Shown: positions 19,852 to 28,810, numbered from the stretch's first letter. The stretch: 64,000 nt of DNA from Puniceicoccales bacterium Verruco_01 (GCA_001604565.1 LVBV01000003.1:62001-126000); one strand, 5' to 3'. Program-made: numbers and translations. The notes: generated from the sequence alone by a model not told the origin.

Positions 19852-21219
19852 ATGACTCTTTCGTATCGCAGCAAGGTAGTCTCGTGTCTCATTTTGGCGG
19901 GCGCCGCGGCGCTGGCTCTGGCCGCCGCGTTCGGTCCGCACGTCTGCGGGATCCGCGTCGAGTTCATCCTCTTCGCCTTCACGCTCCTGGGCGTGGCGAC
20001 GCTCCATGCCCACACCCTCGGCGTGGCGCTGACAGGCCTTGCCACCGTGACGGCCTACAAGGTGTTCTTTTCCAGCTTTCACGAGGGCACGGGGTTTCTC
20101 GGCCTTGCCTTCCACATGGAGCACGAGTGGGTGATGCTGGCGAACCTGCTGTGCCTTTTGACGGGCTTTGCGCTCCTCTCGCGGCACTTCGAGAAAAGCT
20201 GCGTCGCGGAGCTCTTGCCGAACTACCTGCCGAATGACTGGAAGGGCGGTTTCGTCCTGCTCGTCATGGTCTTCCTCCTCTCGGGCTTTCTGGACAACAT
20301 CGCGGCGGCCCTGATCGGCGCGGCGCTCGCCCACCAGCTCTTTAACGGCAGGGTGCACATCGGCTACCTCGCGGGGATCGTGGCGGCCTCCAACGCGGGC
20401 GGCGCCGGGTCCGTCGTGGGCGATACGACGACCACGATGATGTGGATCGACGGCGTGAATCCGCTAAACGTCCTGCACGCCTACGTGGCGGCGGCGGCGG
20501 CCCTGCTCTTCTGCGGGTACTTCGCGGCCAGACAGCAGGACAATTACTCGCCCATCATGAAGGAAGACCCGAAGGACCTCAAGGTGGACTGGACGCGCGT
20601 GGGAATCGTGGGGCTCATCCTCGTCTTCGCGATCGGGACGAACATGACCGTGAACCTGCGCTTTAGCGAGTATTCCGACAGTTTCCCCTTCATCGGCGCG
20701 GCGGTGTGGGCGGCGCTACTTGTCACGATCCCGGTCCGCAGGCACGACTGGGAGATCATGCCCGAGACGGTGCGCGGCTCGATCTTCCTGCTTTCGCTCG
20801 TCACGATCGCCAGCATGATGCCGGTGGAGGAGCTTCCTGCGGCCTCGTGGACCTCGGCCCTCGCCCTCGGCTTTGTCTCCTCGATCTTCGACAACATCCC
20901 GCTCACCAAGCTGGCCCTCGATCAGGGCGGCTACGACTGGGGCGTCCTGGCCTACTGCGTGGGATTCGGCGGGTCGATGATCTGGTTCGGCTCCTCCGCG
21001 GGCGTGGCCCTCTCCAGCAAGTTCCCCGAGGCGCGCTCCACGGGCAGCTGGCTCAAGGGCGGCTGGCACGTTGTCGGCGCCTACGTCCTTGGCTTCGCGG
21101 CGGTCCTCTTCATCATGGGCTGGCACCCGCACGCGCCCCACAAGGCGGCCAAGGGCGAGGCCGCGCCGGTTGCGGAAATCGCTCCCGCCGAGGCATCTTC
21201 CCAAACACAGGCGGAATAG
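19852..21219 (+). CDS. Ion transporter, IT superfamily, copy 2 (tandem paralogue)
   Basis: 455-residue membrane transporter aligned along its whole length with the gene 65 bp upstream. The motifs FLDNIAAALIGAALAHQL, SNAGGAGSVVGDTTTTMMW and FDNIPLTKLALDQ are shared almost unchanged, and the C-terminal cytosolic tail is Ala/Pro/Glu-rich in both. Divergence is mostly in loops and the extreme ends. It is a tandem duplication, probably co-transcribed with copy 1. The distinct role of each copy is unknown. A bidirectional terminator follows, shared with the convergent asd gene. Confidence 0.8.
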   Translation: MTLSYRSKVVSCLILAGAAALALAAAFGPHVCGIRVEFILFAFTLLGVATLHAHTLGVALTGLATVTAYKVFFSSFHEGTGFLGLAFHMEHEWVMLANLLCLLTGFALLSRHFEKSCVAELLPNYLPNDWKGGFVLLVMVFLLSGFLDNIAAALIGAALAHQLFNGRVHIGYLAGIVAASNAGGAGSVVGDTTTTMMWIDGVNPLNVLHAYVAAAAALLFCGYFAARQQDNYSPIMKEDPKDLKVDWTRVGIVGLILVFAIGTNMTVNLRFSEYSDSFPFIGAAVWAALLVTIPVRRHDWEIMPETVRGSIFLLSLVTIASMMPVEELPAASWTSALALGFVSSIFDNIPLTKLALDQGGYDWGVLAYCVGFGGSMIWFGSSAGVALSSKFPEARSTGSWLKGGWHVVGAYVLGFAAVLFIMGWHPHAPHKAAKGEAAPVAEIAPAEASSQTQAE

Positions 21220-21245
21220 GCAGCACGTTCGCCTCTCCATTACAA

Positions 21246-21280
21246 AACAAAAGGGCCGCCCCGAAGGACGGCCCTTTGAA
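21246..21280. terminator. Bidirectional terminator between transporter and asd
   Basis: Stem AAAGGGCCG (21250-21258) / CGGCCCTTT (21269-21277). Read on the minus strand it is followed by TTTTGTTTTG, serving asd; on the plus strand it serves the transporter pair. Confidence 0.75.
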
Positions 21281-21296
21281 ATAGACGAAGCGGAGC

Positions 21297-22316
21297 TTAC
21301 GCGCCCACCTTGAGTGCGTTGTGCTCCTTCAGATACTCGGCGATGAGGACGGCGTTGAGCGCCGCGCCGCGCCAGAGCTGGTCGCCGGAAACCCACAGGG
21401 CGAGACCGTTCTCGAAGGCGCTGTCCCTGCGGATGCGACCCACGCCGCAGTTGTACTTGCCGGAGTAATAGAGCGGCATCGGGTACTCGTTCTTCGCCGG
21501 ATTGTCGAAGAGCTCGGCGCCGGGGAACTTCGCCACGGCGGCCTTCGCCCTCTCCACATCCACGGGACGCTCGAATTCAGCGTCGATCGAGATCGAGTGC
21601 GCGCGCAGGACCGGCACGCGGACGCAGGTGCAACCCACCTGAAGGTTCGGAAGGCTCATGATCTTGCGGCCTTCGTTCAGCATCTTCATCTCCTCCTTGG
21701 TGTAGCCCGAGTCGAGGAACTTGTCCACGTGCGGGATCACGTTGAAGGCGAGCTGGTGCGCGAATTTCTCCACGTGGAGCGGTTCACCCTTGTTCCACGC
21801 GTGGAGCTGGTCGAGAAGCTCCTGCATGGCCATCGCGCCCGCGCCGGAGGCCGCCTGATAGGTGGAGGCGAAGAACCTCTTGAGGCCGAATTCCTTGTGC
21901 AGCGGATACAGGCCCATGAGGGCGATCGCCGTCGAGCAGTTCGGGTTCGCGATGATGCCCTTGCTGCCAAGCGCCGCCTCGCCGTTGATTTCGGGAATCA
22001 CGAGCGGAACCGCGGGATCCATGCGGAAGAAGGAGCTGTTGTCGATGACGAGGCACCCTTCCTTCACGGCGATCGGCGCCATGTCGCGCGAAATGGACGC
22101 TCCCGCGCTGAAGATGGCGAAGTCGAGCCCCTTGAAGGAGGTGGGCGTGGCTTCCTGAACCGTCCAGGTCTTTCCCTTGTACTCCACCTTCTTGCCCGCG
22201 GAGCGGGAGGAGGCGAGCGGTACAATCTCGCCGGGGAATGCACGATCCACGAGCAGGGCGATCAGTTCTTGACCGACTGCCCCGGTCGCACCGAGTATGC
22301 CTATGCGGTATGCCAT
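21297..22316 (-). CDS. asd: Aspartate-semialdehyde dehydrogenase
   Basis: 339-residue NADPH-dependent enzyme making aspartate semialdehyde from aspartyl phosphate. This is the branch point to lysine/diaminopimelate, threonine and methionine. The N-terminal Rossmann motif GILGATGAVGQELIALL, the active-site Cys in IANPNCSTAIALMGL, and the C-terminal blocks YQAASGAGAMAMQEL and GVGRIRRDSAFENGLALW are all present. ATG 22316 (MAYRIGIL) fits the family; upstream in-frame codons would add an unlike extension. Its start overlaps the divergent L,D-transpeptidase start by 7 bases. Confidence 0.95.
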   Translation of the reverse strand: MAYRIGILGATGAVGQELIALLVDRAFPGEIVPLASSRSAGKKVEYKGKTWTVQEATPTSFKGLDFAIFSAGASISRDMAPIAVKEGCLVIDNSSFFRMDPAVPLVIPEINGEAALGSKGIIANPNCSTAIALMGLYPLHKEFGLKRFFASTYQAASGAGAMAMQELLDQLHAWNKGEPLHVEKFAHQLAFNVIPHVDKFLDSGYTKEEMKMLNEGRKIMSLPNLQVGCTCVRVPVLRAHSISIDAEFERPVDVERAKAAVAKFPGAELFDNPAKNEYPMPLYYSGKYNCGVGRIRRDSAFENGLALWVSGDQLWRGAALNAVLIAEYLKEHNALKVGA

Positions 22317-22858
22317 ATACTTGTGAGTTTGAAGAATTCCTGTGCGCCTGTGAGCGGACGCGCACAAAGCCTGAGGGTCATGTATTACTGGTTCTGGCGG
22401 GCCAGTCAAAACTTCTGCACTTCTTTGAGGGGAAACTCGTGAAGGAATACCCCGTCTCGCTCGGCAAGGGCGGCCTTTCCTGCGTGGAGGATTCCGGCGG
22501 GACGCCCACCGGCCTGCACGAGGTGTGCGAGAAGATCGGCGACGGCGAGCCCATCGACACGGTTTTCGTGGGCCGCGTCTCGATCGGAAAGACGTGGCGG
22601 CAGCTCAAGGCGGAGGGCGAGGACCCGGCAAAGGCCCGCGTCACGACCCGCATCCTGCGCCTGCGCGGCCTTGAGGAAGGCGTCAACGCCGGGCCCGGTG
22701 TCGATTCCCACGCGCGCTACATCTACATCCACGGCACGGTCTTCGAGGACAGAATCGGCCTTCCCACAAGCTCCGGCTGCGTAACGCTCGTCAACGCCGA
22801 CATGCTGGAACTGTACGAGGCCGTGCCAGAAAAGAGCCTCGTCCACATTCACCCGTAG
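22310..22858 (+). CDS. L,D-transpeptidase, YkuD catalytic domain
   Basis: 182-residue protein with a YkuD-type catalytic core. HGTVFEDRIGLPTSSGCVTL contains the His and active-site Cys that form 3-3 (mDap-mDap) peptidoglycan cross-links or attach proteins to peptidoglycan. The beta-sheet part begins near HVLLVLAGQSKLLHFF. No signal peptide is evident with ATG 22310, which is odd for a cell-wall enzyme; the short N-terminus (MPYTCEFEEFLCACERTR) might hide an upstream or non-ATG start. It diverges from asd and converges 6 bp away on a surface-protein gene. A broken second copy of its 3' end lies at about 24598-24725. Confidence 0.85.
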   Translation: MPYTCEFEEFLCACERTRTKPEGHVLLVLAGQSKLLHFFEGKLVKEYPVSLGKGGLSCVEDSGGTPTGLHEVCEKIGDGEPIDTVFVGRVSIGKTWRQLKAEGEDPAKARVTTRILRLRGLEEGVNAGPGVDSHARYIYIHGTVFEDRIGLPTSSGCVTLVNADMLELYEAVPEKSLVHIHP

Positions 22859-22864
22859 GGCCTG

Positions 22865-24457
22865 TTATTGGACGAGCGCCGACTCGGCAACCGATCCGTT
22901 CGTCGCGTAATCCCAGAACGCGCGGTCGGGCGAGGCACCGCCTTCATAGTAATACCACGCCCCGCCCCACTCCCCCTCCCGGAACCGGTACTGGTAGAAC
23001 ATCGGGTAGTCGGTCTTCTGCGTGTACCACCAGCTGTTGGTGGCGCAGTCCCAGAGATACATCGCGTCCGCCGTACTTTGGGGATAGACGTACTGCCAGC
23101 CGTGCGCGCCGTGCCAGATCCAGCCGTCCGTGGCATAGGTCGTGTAGAACCAGCCGTAGAAGGACGAATCGTACCAGTCTCCTCTTTCGGCGGAGGCGTC
23201 GGCCCACGTGACGTCCGGCATGCGCCGGTCGCCCGCGGCGAGGATCGTGTAGCCGCCCAGGTCCCCGTAACCGGCGAATTCGTCCGCCGCCGTCATGTCC
23301 TTCGCCAGCGAATCGCCATTGTCCGTATCGGCGAAATACACGAAGGAAACATCGCCCACCGATGCCGGCACGCCGCCAGCCTTGATCTCGGAAAGCAGTG
23401 TCGCCACGCGCGCGGAAGTCGTCCAGTCGCCCTTGAGCGCGATATAGCCCTCGCCAAGGACAAACCAGTTGTCGGCGCCGGTCGATTGATTGTCTGGCTC
23501 ATACGCATTGAAATCGAGGGATTCGTCATCGTCGGTCGTCATCCGGACGAGGGCGCCGTCCGCGATTTCCAGCTTGTTGCCGTTGCCGCCTTTGCCCACG
23601 ACAAGTCCCCCGACGTCGAGGATCGTCCCCGCGCCCGTGACAAGCGCGTGGTTGTCGTGCCCGAGGCCCTCCGAACCGCTGCCGACCACGCCCAGCCCCA
23701 TTCCATTGCAATGGACGTACGCACCGCCCGAAACGGTCATTGTATTGTACGAGCCAAGCCATCCGAGACTGATGCCGTAGCAATCGAGCTTCGTTGTGCT
23801 TCCAGTGACAAGGATGTGGTTGCCGTTGCCGAGCGCGGGAAAGAAGTCCGTCGTATCGCTCCCTCCTTCCACTGCGTGAGAGAACCCCGGATCATCGCCG
23901 ACGACGATCAATCCTAAAAATGCGTGGGCTCCCCCCGTGACGATCATCGAGTTGTCGTTGCCCCATGTGCCCACGTACACATCGCTTGGCTGGAGATACT
24001 TGTGGTAGCTGTCCAGGTAATTGAACATCATCGAACTGCCGATGTCCTCCCCCGCTCCGTCGATTCCGTAGAAGGAATAACCGATGAGAGCCGTGTTGCT
24101 TTCGTTGTAGCCGGTGATCGTGAACACGTTGCCCGTGGACTCGTCGCCGTTGGCGGCCTGCAAATCTTCGAGCGTGTAGTTCAGCGGCACGCCGTAACCG
24201 ATGTACAGCCTCATCACCTCCTCCACCGTGCTGCCGTTCTGTATGGTCAGCGTGTTGCCGGAGGTCTCAACGCCTAGGTGAAAATCAACCTGCGAGGCGG
24301 AGAGGCGCAGCCATGCGGCCTGATCGACGACGTTGGACGCATTGCCCTCGTCGAGGGTCTGCGGGGTGATTTGGGAATTCGTGTAGGTGGCTGCGGAGGC
24401 GGTGGTGGCCAGAAACGCGAAAAACAGGCTGCCGGTGGCGCGGCGATGCGGTTTCAT
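22865..24457 (-). CDS. Exported beta-helical surface protein with Trp/Tyr-rich C-terminal domain
   Basis: 530-residue exported protein. The signal peptide begins MKPHRRATGSLFFAFLATT, so ATG 24457 is chosen. Residues about 120-330 hold imperfect repeats of the form GxxN-hydrophobic-x-V-x-x-GA, such as GNDNSMIVTGGA, GNGNHILVTGS, GSYNTMTVSGGA and GHDNHALVTGAG, typical of a right-handed beta-helix in adhesins. The last 104 residues form a Trp/Tyr-rich domain (WIWHGAHGWQYVYP, SWWYT, WYYYEGGASPDR, FWDYA). This domain recurs in the genes at 24740-27355 and 31017-33029. The function is unknown; cell-surface binding is inference. Confidence 0.75.
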   Translation of the reverse strand: MKPHRRATGSLFFAFLATTASAATYTNSQITPQTLDEGNASNVVDQAAWLRLSASQVDFHLGVETSGNTLTIQNGSTVEEVMRLYIGYGVPLNYTLEDLQAANGDESTGNVFTITGYNESNTALIGYSFYGIDGAGEDIGSSMMFNYLDSYHKYLQPSDVYVGTWGNDNSMIVTGGAHAFLGLIVVGDDPGFSHAVEGGSDTTDFFPALGNGNHILVTGSTTKLDCYGISLGWLGSYNTMTVSGGAYVHCNGMGLGVVGSGSEGLGHDNHALVTGAGTILDVGGLVVGKGGNGNKLEIADGALVRMTTDDDESLDFNAYEPDNQSTGADNWFVLGEGYIALKGDWTTSARVATLLSEIKAGGVPASVGDVSFVYFADTDNGDSLAKDMTAADEFAGYGDLGGYTILAAGDRRMPDVTWADASAERGDWYDSSFYGWFYTTYATDGWIWHGAHGWQYVYPQSTADAMYLWDCATNSWWYTQKTDYPMFYQYRFREGEWGGAWYYYEGGASPDRAFWDYATNGSVAESALVQ

Positions 24458-24597
24458 GCGTGCGGACGTTGGATTTGCGGGAGAATGCCAATAATTATGC
24501 ATTCCCTGTATCCGCGTGGCAAGTTCTTTCCGGGCGCGGCGCGCAGCCTCCGTCCCGCGTTCTTCGGGGTCGCCCTAGCGGACGGATGCTTTTCTCC

Positions 24598-24725
24598 CTC
24601 CTTCCACGGCGCGGTCTTCGGGGGGAAGACCGGAGAGAGCTCCCGCGGCTTCACTCCGCTCGACCGCGACATGCCGGAACTCTTCGAGGCGATTCCGTGA
24701 AGGAGCCTCGTCCACATCGTTGCGC
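24598..24725 (+). pseudogene. Relic of L,D-transpeptidase C-terminus
   Basis: On the plus strand this stretch reads FHGAVFGGKTGESSRGF, then DMPELFEAIP, a TGA stop, then RSLVHI. It aligns with the end of the intact transpeptidase at 22310-22858 (IHGTVFEDRIGLPTSSGCV, DMLELYEAVP, EKSLVHIHP). The active-site Cys is lost (SSGC to SSRG) and a stop interrupts the tail. It lies 15 bp from the end of the next beta-helical gene, the same arrangement as the intact copy. The two loci therefore look like a duplicated block. Confidence 0.75.
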
Positions 24726-24739
24726 GAGGCGGGCTCTCC

Positions 24740-27355
24740 CTACTCTGCCAGCGCGCTTTCCGGCACTTTGGCATCGGCGGCGTAGTCCCAGAATTCGCGG
24801 TCCGGCATGCTGCCGCCCATGAAGTAGTACCACGCCCCGCCCCAGACGCCTTCCGCAACCGTCAGCCGGTACATCGCCGGATAGACGGTGGAATCGGTGT
24901 ACCACCACGAGGCCGTGGCGCAGTCCCAGAGCCATGTGGCCGAGGCGGTGCTTTCGGGATAGACGTACTGCCAGCCGTGTGCGCCGTGCCAGATCCATTC
25001 GGTGTCGGCCCTGTCCATCCCCGTTTCGACCGTCAATGGATTCTGGCAGCACCACTGCGTGAAAAAAGTGCCGTACCACGAGGATTTGTACCACTGGCCG
25101 CTAACCTTCTCCGGCAACGCCCATGCGGTGTCCACATACTGGTCGCCGCCGGTCAGCACGGTGAAGCCGCCCGCAATGTCGTACCCCTCAAAACTGCCGA
25201 GCGCGGTGGCCGCCTTGAGGACGGCCCCATCCATCGAATACGTCTGCGTGAGGTCCGCAAGCGACGCCGTCACCCAGCCGCCGGTTCCGCCGTTGGCCGT
25301 GGCGCTCCAGACCTGCACCTTCCCCGCATCGACGAGATCGAGTATCGAGGCGGCGTCCTTGTAAACGGTGGTGACGACAAATCCCTTCGCGAGGCGGATC
25401 GTGTTCGCCTTTCCGCCCGCGGGCGCGTCCGCCACGCTCACCTTGTCCGCCTCCAGATACACGGCGGCCCCGTTCACCACATCCAGCGAATTACCGCCGC
25501 CGTGGACGCCCACGTTCAGCGTGCCGCAATGCCACGCGGTGCCGTAGCCGTCCGCAACGATGCGGTTGTCGCACCCGGCTGAGGCGTCCGTCGCGGAGCC
25601 CTCGCCGATCGTGATCGCGCTTTCGCTCCCGGGCGCGAGCTGCCCGCCTCTGGCAAGGTAGAGGAGGTTCCCGCTCCCGTAGCGGCCCACGCAGAGATCC
25701 CCGGTGCATTCCAGCCGGGCGTTCCACAACAGCGCCATGATGTTGCCACAGCCCAGGGGCGAGCCATCCGTGCAGGGGGCCCAGCCCGCCGAACCGTCCG
25801 CCTTGTCGCCATAGCCGATCTCGCAGGAGGCGCAGGTGACCGTGCTGGTCAGAACCGGCATCGTGTTGTCGTAGCCGCGCTCGCCCGCGTACAGGATACC
25901 GTCCACCGTCAGGGCCGCGTCGGAAAGATACGTCCTGTTGCCCGAGCCGTGGTCGGCCCGTCCGTCGCCGGCGACGTAGCCCGAACCCAGAAGAAACGTG
26001 CCGCAGCGGACCGAGGCGCCGCTCAAGAGATGCAGGGAGTTGCCGTCGCCCGACCTGCCGACACAGAGTTCGTTGGCCACGGTCCATGCCGCGTCCTCCA
26101 CTAGAACGCTGTTGGCACCCCCCGTGCCCGCGTTAACGATGCCGTAATCGCCCGCGCCCTTGCCGATGTAGGAGGAGGCGCTCGTGACGGCGGCTCCGTC
26201 GGAGACGATGAAGGAGTTGAAGCATCCGTAAAAGCCGACATCGAGCGTTCCCGTGCAGCCGAGGGTGGTGCCCGCCCCCGTCACCAAAAGCCTCCCGTAG
26301 CAGGCCTCGGTCGCGTCCGCGGCGTCGCCGTAGCCCACGTACACGCTGCCGCAGCGGGCGGCGCCGCCGTTCTGAACCGTTAGGGAGGAGCCCTCAGACG
26401 AATCGACGGCCTTGGTGGCCATGCCCACATAACACTGGTTCGTCACCGTGAAGGTGGCCCCGGTGCTCACGGTCATGTGGCTCGACGTGCCAAGGAGCGC
26501 TCCGCCGCTGTTGCCGTAGCCGATGTAGGCGCTCTTGCACGAAACCGCGCTGCCCGCGCCGGAAAGATCCAGCGAACATCCATGGCCGTAGCGTCCCACG
26601 TAGAGGGCGTTCGCGATCGTCCAGGAGCCGCCGCTTTCCACCGCGACGGCGTTGTCGCAGCCGAGCGCCGCGTTGGAGGACGAACCCGAGCCGACATAAC
26701 CCCATTTGGAAACGACCGCTGCGCCGTTGGAAACAGAAAGGACGTTGCGGCTGCCCATGCTGCCCACGTACAGGCCGCCGCTGCTCGTCGAGGGCCCGCA
26801 GGTCCACGTCGTGCCCGCGCCCGCGACGATCATCGTGTTGTCGTTGCCGTAGTCGGCGCTCGTGTCGTCGCCCGCGCCGATCCAACAGTTGGTGTTCGTG
26901 ACGGACGCCCCGCCGGAAATCGTCATGGAGTTGTGGCTGCCCCAGTCACCCATCGCGAGGTACCCGGACATCGTCCACGAAGAGCCCGCGCCGTTCACGA
27001 TCACGCTGTTGTAACCGCCCGCAAGGGGATCGGCCAGCGTCTCGTCGCCGTAGCCGACCTCGCCCGGACCGCTGGTCACAACCGCGCCCGAAATGATGGA
27101 GAGGTGGTTTTGCCTCCCAAGATATCCGACGTCCACCTCCGACGAGCCGAAGGACTTCGCCGCGTCGAGAAGGTAATACGCACCGGTGGAGTCCGTCCCG
27201 ACATCCATCCGCGCGGGCACGTCCGTCCCGGTGAAGGGATTGCCCATCGAACCGTCGCCGCCCGCAAAGGCGGAAAGGTGGAAGGCGAGAATCGGAACCA
27301 ACGCGGTGCAAAAAGTCGCACCGCGGAAACCGGCAGGCACAATCGTCGCATTCAT
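24740..27355 (-). CDS. Large exported beta-helical surface protein with Trp/Tyr-rich C-terminal domain
   Basis: 871-residue exported protein. The signal sequence begins MNATIVPAGFRGATF, so I use ATG 27355; the longer open frame upstream is antisense to the phosphofructokinase-type gene and not coding. Residues about 50-650 are a long run of repeats alternating Y-hydrophobic-G-x-G and GxxN-x-hydrophobic-x-V-x-x-GA: LYVGSMGSRNVLSVSNGA, YVGRYGHGCSLDLSGAG, CVGRSGDGNSLHLLSGAS, CVGRYGSGNLLYLARGG. This predicts a beta-helical passenger. There is no autotransporter barrel. Residues 754-871 are the Trp/Tyr-rich domain (WIWHGAHGWQYVYPEST, SWWYT, AWYYFMGGSMPDR) shared with two other genes here. Confidence 0.75.
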   Translation of the reverse strand: MNATIVPAGFRGATFCTALVPILAFHLSAFAGGDGSMGNPFTGTDVPARMDVGTDSTGAYYLLDAAKSFGSSEVDVGYLGRQNHLSIISGAVVTSGPGEVGYGDETLADPLAGGYNSVIVNGAGSSWTMSGYLAMGDWGSHNSMTISGGASVTNTNCWIGAGDDTSADYGNDNTMIVAGAGTTWTCGPSTSSGGLYVGSMGSRNVLSVSNGAAVVSKWGYVGSGSSSNAALGCDNAVAVESGGSWTIANALYVGRYGHGCSLDLSGAGSAVSCKSAYIGYGNSGGALLGTSSHMTVSTGATFTVTNQCYVGMATKAVDSSEGSSLTVQNGGAARCGSVYVGYGDAADATEACYGRLLVTGAGTTLGCTGTLDVGFYGCFNSFIVSDGAAVTSASSYIGKGAGDYGIVNAGTGGANSVLVEDAAWTVANELCVGRSGDGNSLHLLSGASVRCGTFLLGSGYVAGDGRADHGSGNRTYLSDAALTVDGILYAGERGYDNTMPVLTSTVTCASCEIGYGDKADGSAGWAPCTDGSPLGCGNIMALLWNARLECTGDLCVGRYGSGNLLYLARGGQLAPGSESAITIGEGSATDASAGCDNRIVADGYGTAWHCGTLNVGVHGGGNSLDVVNGAAVYLEADKVSVADAPAGGKANTIRLAKGFVVTTVYKDAASILDLVDAGKVQVWSATANGGTGGWVTASLADLTQTYSMDGAVLKAATALGSFEGYDIAGGFTVLTGGDQYVDTAWALPEKVSGQWYKSSWYGTFFTQWCCQNPLTVETGMDRADTEWIWHGAHGWQYVYPESTASATWLWDCATASWWYTDSTVYPAMYRLTVAEGVWGGAWYYFMGGSMPDREFWDYAADAKVPESALAE

Positions 27356-27559
27356 GCATTCAAAATAACATTCGCATCCATTAGGGCAATGCAAAACCAG
27401 CATCGGAACGCGCTCGTAATGTAGCGCACCACCTTCATTGCCGACAGCGGAGAAACGGTTCCGAGCAGGCTTCCCGGCGGTATGTTTTTGGTGAAATAGA
27501 TTGCCATGACGGGCCGTTCGGGCAGATTCCGTACCTTTGACAAACCGTCTTTGACAGTC

Positions 27560-28810
27560 ATGGCAGAACAACTTCAAGGAAACCTGCTCGTGGTGCAGTC
27601 GGGCCAAGCGGCCGCCGTATCGAATGCGGTGCTCGCCGGCGTGATTACGCAGGCCCTCAACCACGAATGCATCGAGGAAATTTACGGCGCGCTTGGCGGC
27701 GTCGAGGGACTTCTGCGCGAGGATCTTGCGGATCTGGCCGAGGAAAGCCAGCAGACGATCCGTGCGCTGAGGCACACCCCCGGAGCGGCCCTGGGCACTT
27801 CGCTGTACCAGCTTCGCCAGACACCGGAATACGAAAGGGCCGTCAAGGTCTGCCAGGCGCACAACGTGCGTTTTCTGGTGGTGATCGGCGGCGCCGAGGA
27901 AATGGCCGCCGCCGCTGCGATCGACACGCAGGCGAAGGCCTCCGGCTGGAACATGCGCGTCATCGGCATGCCCGTCTCCGCGGGCAACGCCATCGGCATG
28001 ACCGACCACGCTCCGGGCTACGGCAGCGCCATCAAGTACATCGCCACCACCGTGCGCGAGATCGCGCAGGACGCCATCGGCGAGGGTAATCACGACTTTG
28101 TCACCGTCATCGAGGTCATGGGCCGTCAGAACGGCTGGCTCACCGCCGGCGCGGCTCTGGCCCGCCGCAAGGACCACCCCGAGGACGCCCCGCACCTCAT
28201 TTACCTGCCCGAGGTTCCCTTCGACCCGAACCGCTATCTCGACGACGTGAGCCGCGTCCTCAAGAACAATCCGGCGTGCGTCGTCGTGGTGAGTCAGGGA
28301 CTCTTCGACGAGAACGGCAACTACATCTCCTTCGGCAGCGAGGCCGAGATCGTGGGGAACTCCCCGCGCGGCGGATCCTCGGACTACCTGCGCGACCTTG
28401 CCAGCCAGCACATTCAGGGCGTCCGCGCCGTGGCGTGCCGCCTGAACATGGCCCAGCGCACCGCCACCCACTACGCCAGCGCCACCGACGTGAAGGAATC
28501 CTTCCGCGCCGGTCAGGACGCGGTGGAGGCCGTGGCCGAGCAGGGTGTCAGCGGCAAGATGCTGATGCTCGTGCGCGGCGAGAACGACACCTACTCCTGC
28601 GAGACTTCGCTCTGCGACCTCGCCGAGGCCCTCTCCACGCCCAAGGTCCTGCCCGCGGCATGGATCAACGACGACAAGACCTCCCTCTCCTTCCAGTTCA
28701 ACAAGTACGCGCTCCCGCTCATTCAGGGCGAGAACGAGGTGCCCACTGAAAACGGCATCCCGGTCATGGCACGTCTGGACGCCTTCCGCGTGGACCGGAT
28801 CCTCGGATAA
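27560..28810 (+). CDS. Phosphofructokinase-family (PFP-like) protein with degenerate catalytic motifs
   Basis: 416-residue protein aligned over its length with pyrophosphate-dependent 6-phosphofructokinases of the QSGGPT clade. Framework motifs remain: TDHAPGYGSAIKYIATTV, VMGRQNGWLTAGAAL, YLPEVPFD. The catalytic loops are changed: the usual GGPTxVIN is GQAAAVSN (15-22), GGxDSxxTA is GGAEEMAAA (110-118), and PKTIDND is PVSAGNA (138-144), removing the catalytic Asp residues. I infer an inactive regulatory or structural paralogue, perhaps a partner of an active PFP encoded elsewhere, as with plant PFP alpha subunits. ATG 27560 is chosen; an in-frame ATG at 27506 is possible. Confidence 0.8.
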   Translation: MAEQLQGNLLVVQSGQAAAVSNAVLAGVITQALNHECIEEIYGALGGVEGLLREDLADLAEESQQTIRALRHTPGAALGTSLYQLRQTPEYERAVKVCQAHNVRFLVVIGGAEEMAAAAAIDTQAKASGWNMRVIGMPVSAGNAIGMTDHAPGYGSAIKYIATTVREIAQDAIGEGNHDFVTVIEVMGRQNGWLTAGAALARRKDHPEDAPHLIYLPEVPFDPNRYLDDVSRVLKNNPACVVVVSQGLFDENGNYISFGSEAEIVGNSPRGGSSDYLRDLASQHIQGVRAVACRLNMAQRTATHYASATDVKESFRAGQDAVEAVAEQGVSGKMLMLVRGENDTYSCETSLCDLAEALSTPKVLPAAWINDDKTSLSFQFNKYALPLIQGENEVPTENGIPVMARLDAFRVDRILG

